A stretch of 64,000 nt of DNA, from assembly GCF_019393635.1 (NCBI RefSeq), contig NC_057867.1, positions 55,936,492 through 56,000,491 on the forward strand, given 5' to 3'. Shown one piece after another: positions 56,350 to 64,000 of the stretch. The notes beneath the pieces are model-generated. The model worked only from the letters and a program-made list of their open reading frames with translations. It was not told the origin of the DNA and ran no database searches. Position 1 is the first letter of the stretch. Each line of letters opens with the position of its first letter. This DNA comes from Dromiciops gliroides. Taxonomy: Eukaryota > Chordata > Mammalia > Microbiotheria > Microbiotheriidae. A program made the translations under genes and the position numbers.

Positions 56350-59095
56350 ATTGATGATGAAATGAGATGTAATACATAATATGCTTGTTTAAAATATAAA
56401 ATGTAAATGTGTGTGTATGTATAGTCATTTCCCACCACTATTGTTCTTTTATTCAGGAAAGTTTTAATATTGCGATGTTGTGGAGCTAAGAACTCACCAA
56501 ACCCAAAACTAACCTGGAAAAGGGTCAAGGAATGAAAATACAAGAATCATAAAAGTACCTGTATACTTCAACCATGAAAAAGGCTAGATTTCAGACTTTG
56601 TAGAAGCAGACAGGAAAGTATAGAAAAAAAATTACCAATAAGCCATATAAAGCTCAAAATGAAAGCTCCCACTAATATTATAACCCAAAATACAAAGCTT
56701 GAAGGTTAAAAAAAAATACTCCAAGTAACCAAAAAGAGACAGTTAAACTATTAAGGATTACACAAGACCTCCCACTATGTAAAGGAGAAAAAAAGCTTGG
56801 AATATATTATTCAGAAAGTCAAATGATAAAGTTTGGATTTCTCATCACTTTGCGATTACTGTCTCATAAAATGAAGGGGGAAAATGGAGTACTGCCTAAT
56901 AGAAGACAGGGTAACTGTACTGGCTGAAAGTTGAGTAGATAGCCTTCCTAAATCCTGAGTTTCTACAATTTTGTGATATTCTCACAGCATGACTCAAAGG
57001 TTTTGTTCCTCTTCATTGAGAAATGAGAGGTTTAAACTTTGAAAATGTAGGCATTACTTTTTCAGAAACTTATCACAGGTATTTTTCAACTTTGAGGTCA
57101 TTAAGGTATCATTAACACAAAATATTCTTTGAGTTGGTGGATGGTATTCATCCAATGCTGACAAAATGTTTACTACTCTAGTCTAATGGTGATTCAATTT
57201 TAAATTTTGCTGATTTGTTGTGTCATGAAAAAGATGAAAGCATACTTTTTCTTTCTTTCTTTTGTTCCCTACTTGTTCTAAATCACAATTTGTGAAGAAG
57301 AGAGCTGAGCTGAAAAGAGTTGGGATTTTTCAAAGCAGGTCAAGGACAGCTTATAATATTGAAATACATATCGGTCTAGCTCAGATGCCCTCTTAATCCT
57401 TTTTAGAACACATATGACAATAATAAAGTATACTGTTTTTTATTCCATTTCATGCTATTCTCTGATGATAGTACCATATGGTTTTTGTTTACTATTGTTT
57501 CTGCTTAATGACATGATTTAATAATATTTTATTCAGAAAGGTGGCATATAAATGGACAAAGTAAGCATTTCTTTATCTAAAGCTGAAAATATATCTATGA
57601 AGTGTTTCTTTTTAAATCTCTAAATGATATATATTTCTTAAAATTTATTTTAACATTTCTATCTCTAATATTTTTTTTTTTACAAAAATCACTACCATTT
57701 ATAGTTGAAAAAGAAAGGTTGTTACCAATAGGCCCCCACCTAGTGTAATAAAATGGAAAAACAAAAGTTTAATTTTCAGAAACTATTAAGTGTTTTCTGC
57801 ATTCTTATAATCATATTAAGTAAATTGAGATTTAAAGTACTCAATGGCACTAATAGATCACTAACAGTTATGTAATTGGTAATTCGTTCTAGCATATGCA
57901 GGTACAAAAGTACTAGATATACTTGATTAGATATAAACTGAACTGAGTTGAAAGAATGTTCTGAATACACAGTAGTAACTAGTATTGATTTATCAGGCAA
58001 CTTGAGGAAATGCTTTAGACATGTAAATGTGTTTCAATAAAAACACGCAATAATAGGCCCCGTTTTCAACTGTCTTTGTACCAGCTTGTCTTTTTCTTCC
58101 CAGGAAGTTGTTTTTTTTTCCTGATTCCAGGGGTACTTCACAGAAATAAGAAATGAGAATTAAGGGGCATGACAATCTTCTTGATAATGAGAAAAAACTA
58201 TGTTCATAATTTTTAAACTTTTAAGACTTATGTTAATTTCTGTATTTTTCCCATATATAATTTTAGTTTTGAAGTCGAACTTCCATTTAGCTTTCATATA
58301 TCAATTCTTATCCCATGTAGTCCTTCCTTACAATGAAAGGAGATAATGAGGAAGGCTGAATAGTCCTGATGATTTACGGGCTTTGGAGACAAGATGGGTG
58401 GAAGGGCATATTCTAATGGAAAAGGTGAGCTTAAAGAGTAATTTGCTCTCTTTCTCCTTTTCCTTTTCAGGTATCTCCAGTGTGACTATCCTCCTAAATT
58501 CAAGTGGTTCCTGAAACAGGTTAGTCACTATTTCCAAGTCTTAGGAAGATGTTGATTGAAAGGATCAGAAAAATGGATTTTATGAATTCATGTACTATAT
58601 TATGGTGTTCCCTCTTAGGGACTTCGCTACTTGTGAACCAAATGGTTTTAAAACAATACAACTTCATTTTCAGAGATAGCCATCAGTCTGTGCAAATGCA
58701 AAACTTAGTTGTTTGTGGATGTTCAATTACCTTGAACTGACTAACAAACTGTTGGGGTCAGGTTAGCCAAAAGGTAAATACAGTTGTTCAAACACAGTTC
58801 TGATCATACTGTTTTTATATCATTTATTTTTTAGTTTACCTATGTCTTTTCTCTCTTTTTTATAATAGAAAGTCCATTTGTTTGGACACAAACCAAAGTG
58901 ACTCAGACAAATAGCTAGTTTGTTTAACATGCAGATTGAACAGAAGTTGGTTTAAGAATTATTTTCCATTTTTTCTTACTTTAGTAGATTGTTATTCTTG
59001 TAATCTTTTCTTTTAGAACATTTTGTATTATCTGAACTCAGGTGAGTTAATGCCATGAGACCATATTGGTATTTCAGAATCTTCATCATAATGTT
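56350..59095. other. No recognised gene or repeat (2.7 kb)
   Basis: The longest stretch in the window with no identified repeat. Open frames here (for example minus 57776-58000 and minus 58328-58537) are short with no domain. It could hold conserved non-coding sequence, but that cannot be seen without alignment. Confidence 0.5.
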
Positions 59096-59099
59096 TCTT

Positions 59100-59515
59100 T
59101 TCTTTTAAAAATGAATATTTTATTGATACTATTTTTCATTGCTTTTATACTTCTCCTCCGTAACCTTCTTGTACAAACAAAAATTGTAGGTAAGCAAAAC
59201 TAACCAAAATATTTTTCATGTCTTCCAATGTATACCTTACTCTTTCCCGGTAGTCTGCCACTCTTTGCTGAGAGGAGAGAGATATGATTCACTGTAGTTT
59301 CTCTCAACTAAAGATGGGTTTGTGCAATAAGAAGAGTTCCAATGTTGTTTTGCTGTTTATCTTTCATTGTCATTACATAAATTGTTCTGTTGGTTCTACT
59401 TATTCTTCTCTGTGTTGTTTCATATAAATCTCAAGTTTCTCAGAATTCTTCAAAGACACGATTTCTTATAGCATGATAATATCACATTATATTCATATAC
59501 TAAACTACACTGTTT
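59100..59515 (-). mobile_element. Old L1, 3' UTR and ORF2 end
   Basis: GTAAGCAAAACTAACCAAAA, TAAATTGTTCTGTTGGTTCT, TGTTGTTTCATATAAATCTC, then TTCTTATAGCATGATAATAT. Same old L1 type as 12590-12910. Confidence 0.65.
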
Positions 59516-59630
59516 CTTGTTACTCTGTAAAATGCTATCATTTGGTTTCTTATGTAAATACCAGAGCTAGAATTCTATATTTCAGGAAAGTTATATAATT
59601 TTAATTGAGTTGAAGCACTATGGTACAGTG

Positions 59631-59861
59631 CAGAGGTGTGAAACATTCCACCTGCTGGTAGCATGCAGCCCAAAACACCTCCCTGTGAGTCAAACCAGAT
59701 TCAATTTTAATTTGGAAATATTTTTTAAAAATAAGTAAGAATGCAATGCAATAGAACACAGATAATGTTAATATGTAGTTTTCTGCATCAGTATGTGGTG
59801 CGAAGGGATCTTTATGTATAGTTTAGTGGCTCCTAGTTTCCCATTGAATTTTATACCACTG
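59631..59861 (+). mobile_element. hAT-type MITE, full length
   Basis: 231 bp from CAGAGGTGTGAAAC to TTTTATACCACTG, inverted ends of hAT type. The flanking octamers GTACAGTG (59623-59630) and ATATGGTG (59862-59869) agree at 5 of 8. The interior GATAATGTTAATATGTAGTT block and TTTATGTATAGTTTAGTGGC are shared in part with 5939-6104. It is non-coding. Orientation is arbitrary. Confidence 0.75.
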
Positions 59862-59864
59862 ATA

Positions 59865-59935
59865 TGGTGGATAGAATTCCAGCCTTCAGGTTAAGAAGAC
59901 CCGAGTTCACCTTCTACCTGTAACCCTCCTTAATG
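59865..59935 (+). mobile_element. tRNA-type SINE head fragment
   Basis: GGTGGATAGAATTCCAGCCT and AAGAAGACCCGAGTTC. A head without a tail, directly beside the hAT MITE. Confidence 0.5.
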
Positions 59936-59939
59936 GTGA

Positions 59940-60055
59940 CATGCTTCAAACAAATCTCTAGAATATAACTAAGTCATTCAGTAGTTGGGATCTAGTCTGT
60001 GTTAGTGGAGGGAATTCACAAACTAGAAACATTTCTATGCTGATGAAATCCTTGA
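59940..60055. other. No recognised feature
   Basis: Nothing assigned. Confidence 0.4.
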
Positions 60056-60059
60056 AATT

Positions 60060-60135
60060 CCTCCACTGTGATGCAATGGAAGGAATGCTGAATTAGAAGC
60101 ACTACCACCAAATTCATTATAGGACCCTAGACAGA
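60060..60135 (+). mobile_element. MIR/THER-type SINE, head part
   Basis: GTGATGCAATGGAAGGAATG, then AATTAGAAGC and CATTATAGGACCC. A likely tail lies at 60398-60482. Confidence 0.5.
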
Positions 60136-60397
60136 TCAACAAGTGTAAAATGTACATGTGCAGGCAACACGTTCTAAAAATGTTGGCTTGTGAATTTTCA
60201 GATTTTTTCAATTAATTTCATATAAACTTCAAGTCACACACTACTTATGCCACAATGATAGTGTTCTAAGAGCTTAGAGTAATCACATCATCAGTAATAC
60301 TTACTACACCACTGAATACTTCCTGAAGAAATTTATATGAATAGAATTGAAAGTGTAACAACCCTTTTCTTCACTCTCTGACACTTCATACCTTGTA

Positions 60398-60482
60398 TCT
60401 CAGCTTGGACAAGTCATTTAATCTATGAAATGTGGGAGTTGAACCAGTTGGCATCTGGGGTCCCTTCCAGCTCAAAAAGTAT
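60398..60482 (+). mobile_element. MIR/THER-type SINE, tail part
   Basis: CTTGGACAAGTCATTTAATC, GGGGTCCCTTCCAGCTC. Separated from the head at 60060-60135 by about 260 bp of AT-rich DNA that I cannot classify. Confidence 0.55.
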
Positions 60483-60484
60483 AA

Positions 60485-61285
60485 TTTTTTCAGTGACCAA
60501 ATAATAAACCTGTTTGAATTGAAATATTACCTTGTTGTAACAAAATAGCCTCTTATTAGAAGCTAGTACTCATCTGGTAGATAGAAATATTTACTTTTAA
60601 AACATAACTTCCCATTGCTATGTAGTAGAACATGTTTAATTTAGATGACACCTTTCTTGGGAAAAATTACTGAATGCATGAAGTTGGCATCCCAGACAAG
60701 TGTCAGACCTTTATTTGATTAAAGCTCTGAGGTCCCTTTTCAGTAAAGCAAGTGTCACTTGAATTACCAAGAGATAGACACCATTACAAGCTCATCATGT
60801 TAGCTTGTTCTATGAAAAACAAAGTGTCATGTTTTTGTTTCAGACCCTGGATTCTTAGTAATAGACTGTTACCAACATTGACTGAATCCCCAGTGAGTGA
60901 AAACTCTACTAACCACTAACACAGAGATTCAAAGTAGCTTGTGGTCTAGTAGGAACACAGGAGAAACACAGACAAACCTTTTAAAAGTCAAGAGATTAGA
61001 ACTCTGTAGAAAAATAAGAGAAACATTAAGTGTTAGCTAAGAAGGTGTATTAAAATCTGTAGAGATTATCTGTTAGGGTAATTGGAATGACCGTCGAAGG
61101 TTGTCTCAAAAGGCTCCAATGCTGAATTTTCTTTTAAGGTCAGATGATTTTTTTTTGGTCAAGTGGAGTATATGAGGAAGGACTACTACAGTTCTTTGGT
61201 GAGGGACATTGTGAGGTTGTGGACTGTATTGAGAATGGTAAGAATGGGCAAAAAGGTAGAAGCCATGAGGGAATTCACCATCATG
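60485..61285. other. No recognised gene or repeat
   Basis: Nothing assigned. The minus frame 61106-61417 is half SINE translation. Confidence 0.45.
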
Positions 61286-61289
61286 GGAT

Positions 61290-61435
61290 ATTTTTTTTTT
61301 TGCAGGGCAATGGGGGTTAAATGACTTGCCCAGGGTCACACAGCTAGTAAGTGTCAAGTGTCTGAGGCCGGATCTGAACTCAGGTCCTCCTGAATCCAGG
61401 GCCAGTGCTTTATCCACTGCGCCACCTAGCTGCCC
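61290..61435 (-). mobile_element. W-type tRNA-derived SINE
   Basis: A close-to-consensus antisense copy. The 12-bp duplication CCATCATGGGAT (61278-61289) and CCATCACGGGAT (61436-61447) differs at one CpG-type position. Confidence 0.94.
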
Positions 61436-61717
61436 CCATCACGGGATTTTAAAGCCTGTGAACTGGAGTGTTGTGCCTGTGGTAATGGGGAGTCACTGTA
61501 GTGTTCTTAAAGGGATATGCCATCGTTGAAATTAAGCTTAGGAGTAGTAGCTCTCTCATTCCTATGCTGGATAGAATGGAGGAAGAGGTCCTCAAGAAAG
61601 TGAGCATATTAAATCAGGTCAGCATCTTTCTATACTTTTCTACTGTGTTTGACATGCACATCTGCAGAATGATCTTTCATGAGCATATTCCTTCATGGTT
61701 GAGAGCTCAGTAAAAAG

Positions 61718-61950
61718 TCTGATGGAATTGAAAGAGCACTGAGCTTAGAGGTAGAAGACTTGGGTTTTAGTCCTGACTTTACTACTGAATGACTGTGTGA
61801 CCTTGGACAAGTCTCCTCATCTCTCTTGCTTTCCTTGTCTATAAAATGGGAATAATGATCCTTATCCTACCTATTTCACAAGATTGTTGTGATGATGAAA
61901 TGAGATATCTTCTGTGAAAGGGCTCTGTAAATTGTAAGATGTTAATAATA
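61718..61950 (+). mobile_element. MIR SINE, nearly full length
   Basis: GAAAGAGCACTGAGCTTAGA, GACTGTGTGACCTTGGACAA, CTATAAAATGGGAATAATGA, and TTGTTGTGATGATGAAATGA. One of the clearest MIRs in the window. Confidence 0.85.
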
Positions 61951-61954
61951 AGAC

Positions 61955-62615
61955 ATACTTCTTAAGCAAATTGTTTGGGCCAAGACTTAGTAAATGAGGG
62001 ACGCCATCACAGAACATTTTGATAATATAACATCTCTGTCACAGTATTGACTTTGCTTTATTTTACAGTGAACAGAAAGTTAATGTTTTGGTTAATTTCT
62101 TGCCTGGCCTTACAAGTACAATGATAATATTCTTTGAAAGATGAACTTTGTGACTAGGCAGTGTAGGGCTGGCCTAAGTTGGCTCATTGGCAGATTTATG
62201 TGATTGTGTGTTATTTCTCAGAAATCTGATGGTATTCTAAATGATGCTTAGCACATTCTAGGTACTGAATAGTAACTATGTGAATCGGAGTTGCAACACA
62301 TTTAAAGACTCCCTTTCTTTACTTCCCATTGCTTTTGATCCTTATATAAAGGAGTTATTTCCAAATAAGTAACTTTGTTTCCAAAGAAGGCTACCAAGTG
62401 ATCTCATAATTATCTCATGCCCAGGGGCTATAATTGCTGGGTCCCTGTTCTCTAACACATCTCCCTCACTCCATCATAATACCCTCAGTCTCTCTGTGAC
62501 CTGCTGGAAACAAGATGGCATCTCAAGAAATATATCAATTGTATTACTGTTTCACATAGTCATATTTTCTTGTTAAATCTTGCTTCCATTTTTGTCTATA
62601 TACACACACATATAC
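61955..62615. other. No recognised gene or repeat
   Basis: Nothing assigned. Confidence 0.45.
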
Positions 62616-62617
62616 AT

Positions 62618-62629
62618 ATATCTATATGT

Positions 62630-62678
<49 letters not shown>
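62618..62678. repeat. (TG)n microsatellite
   Basis: About 25 TG units after a TATATG lead-in. The Cys/Val frame across it is an artefact. Confidence 0.95.
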
Positions 62679-62728
62679 TTACCTAGCCTTCTGTTTGGCA
62701 CATAATAAACAGCATATACTTGTTAAAT
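62679..62728 (+). mobile_element. L2 3' terminus fragment
   Basis: CTAGCCTTCTGTTTGGCACA followed by TAATAAACAGCATATACTTG, like the GTGCCTGGCACATAATAAATGCTTG end of L2. Short. Confidence 0.4.
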
Positions 62729-62969
62729 TAAATTGGAATCTAAGGGGAAAAAAGAAATATCAACGGCCTTTCTTTTGTCTGACTTCATTAAATATTCTCT
62801 CTCATTAAACCAATGCATTGTAGATTTGGTGGGGGGGGGGTTGTTTTGTTTTACTTTTATTTCTTAGCACAACAGCTGTGGACGTTGGCCTGGAGTGACT
62901 TTCAGTTGAGCAGGGGCCTCATTGCCCCACCCCCAAAAATAAAAATTAAAAAATTATTGAATGGCTGGA

Positions 62970-63200
62970 CTCAAAGAGTACTTAGTTATTGATGGTTCAT
63001 TGTCATTGAGGCAGTATGATTCCAGAAGATTAACCCAGGGATTTGTGCTTGCCCCTGTGGTGGTTAACATTTTTTTTCTAAGTTTATCAGATTTTCAGGT
63101 GACACACTTTTGGAAGTGATAGTTAAACATTCTTGAAGACAGAGTCAGGATCCAAAAGTATCTGGAGAAGCTGGAATCATTGGGTATATTGGCAAGAGTC
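62970..63200 (+). mobile_element. CR1/L3-type LINE, reverse-transcriptase region
   Basis: GGCTGGACTCAAAGAGTACT, AACCCAGGGATTTGTGCTTG (the VPQGSVLGP region of CR1-clade enzymes), TTTCAGGTGACACACTTTTG (in place of the FADDTKL-type block) and GTCAGGATCCAAAAGTATCT. Very old, with many breaks. Confidence 0.6.
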
Positions 63201-63204
63201 ATAG

Positions 63205-64000
63205 TTAACAGACAATCATGTAGCCAAGTTCCATATTTGTTCAGATGGTATTAAAAGCTAGACTCAATTAACCAAGTTGGAAAATTATGACTTCAGAAAG
63301 GAAACAGCACAATGGGGAAATTGAGTCAAGGCACATACCCTCACCTATGCAAAGTTGTCCCTTCAGTTTTCCCAGACACAGACACCAACCTTTAGTAGTT
63401 CTCAGGGTTCACTCCCTTTGGGCGACACACGCCATTTCCCTTGAATGGTCAATTATTGATTTAATAAGAATCCAGTCAATCATACGTGAAATCAAAACTG
63501 AGAATAATATCCAATGATAGTTCCAAGAGAGTTGGGCTCAAATAACAAAATTTCCCCAATCACAGCTTAGGGGGCTATGCTATTAGTGGTTTTCTCATGT
63601 TTCCCTTACAGTTAACAATGAGCAAATACAAGGATATGTCATTTAAGTAACAAAAACCACATTCTGGAGTTTGCCACATACAGTGAACACATCATAGTCA
63701 CCTCACACCCCCAGAAATTGCTGGCTACTAAAGGTCTGCAGACTAATATGTATCTGTGTTGCTTATTTACCCCTATGGCAAAAATAAATATTTGAATCCA
63801 AAGTCTATTGTTACTAAGTGGGTTCAAAGATATAACTGAAATATATTTCTATATGCATATACAGAGTGGTGTATTTTATATACCATTTATTAACAAATAC
63901 AGTTTTCTAATTTTGGGAAACTCACTCTTCTCTATATGCAAACTTGTAAATATCCCCACTTTGGGCACAATCCTAGTTTTCGAAACTTTAGTACTTCATG
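63205..64000. other. No recognised gene or repeat
   Basis: The frames 63287-63517 (plus) and 63639-63827 (minus) show no domain. Nothing assigned up to the end of the window. Confidence 0.45.

Noticed and set aside
1-64000. CRISPR array, operon or prokaryotic system
   Set aside because: No regularly spaced direct repeats, no ribosome-binding-site-led gene strings, and the repeat content is mammalian.

Overview
This is repeat-dense, AT-rich mammalian DNA, almost certainly from a marsupial. The best evidence is about fifteen copies of one tRNA-derived SINE. It has a tRNA-like head with A- and B-box-like blocks and ends in A-rich or AAC-rich tails, and most copies are flanked by 11-17 bp target-site duplications (TSDs). 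It resembles the WSINE1-type SINEs of Australian marsupials. Three SINEs with a BovB/RTE-like 3' end (MAR1-like), marsupial-type L1 elements, abundant MIR/THER-type CORE-SINEs, L2, and traces of CR1/L3 fit the same origin. An Australasian marsupial is my guess; the exact species is not readable here.

I found no host protein-coding gene or exon, no functional RNA gene and no CRISPR array. Every open frame I looked at is a piece of L1 or L2, a translation of a SINE or microsatellite, or a frame with no recognisable domain. The window is intergenic or a large intron. Twelve of the thirteen L1 segments lie on the minus strand, which would fit an intron of a plus-strand gene.

Layout: 1-708 antisense L1 with a SINE inside; 3593-5850 a U6 snRNA pseudogene fused to a 5'-truncated L1 (plus strand); 5.9-10.1 kb a hAT-type MITE, an L2 3' end and five SINEs; 12.3-15.4 kb a mariner-type MITE, then an old antisense L1 split by about 1.1 kb of other DNA; 17.0-19.3 kb an LTR-like segment, a SINE tail and a sense L2; 22-23 kb RTE-tailed and W-type SINEs; 24.69-26.82 kb an inverted duplication with 97-bp arms about 95% identical; 27.7-35.9 kb two large antisense L1/HAL1-type elements; 36.0 and 38.0 kb two copies of a repeat I cannot name; 41.1-41.9 kb an L1 5' fragment with its own TSD but no 3' end; 46.2-47.5 kb antisense L2 and a CR1/L3 end; 48.7-53.4 kb three antisense L1s, two stacked at one target site inside an older DNA-transposon relic; 59.1-63.2 kb old L1, a complete hAT MITE, MIR, a SINE and CR1/L3.

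The most notable items are the U6/L1 chimera, the inverted duplication, the unnamed repeat pair, the 3'-less L1 copy and the stacked L1 insertions. I see no operon-like or multi-gene system, and no strong candidate for a new molecular system. Family names come from recognised sequence patterns, not from a database search.
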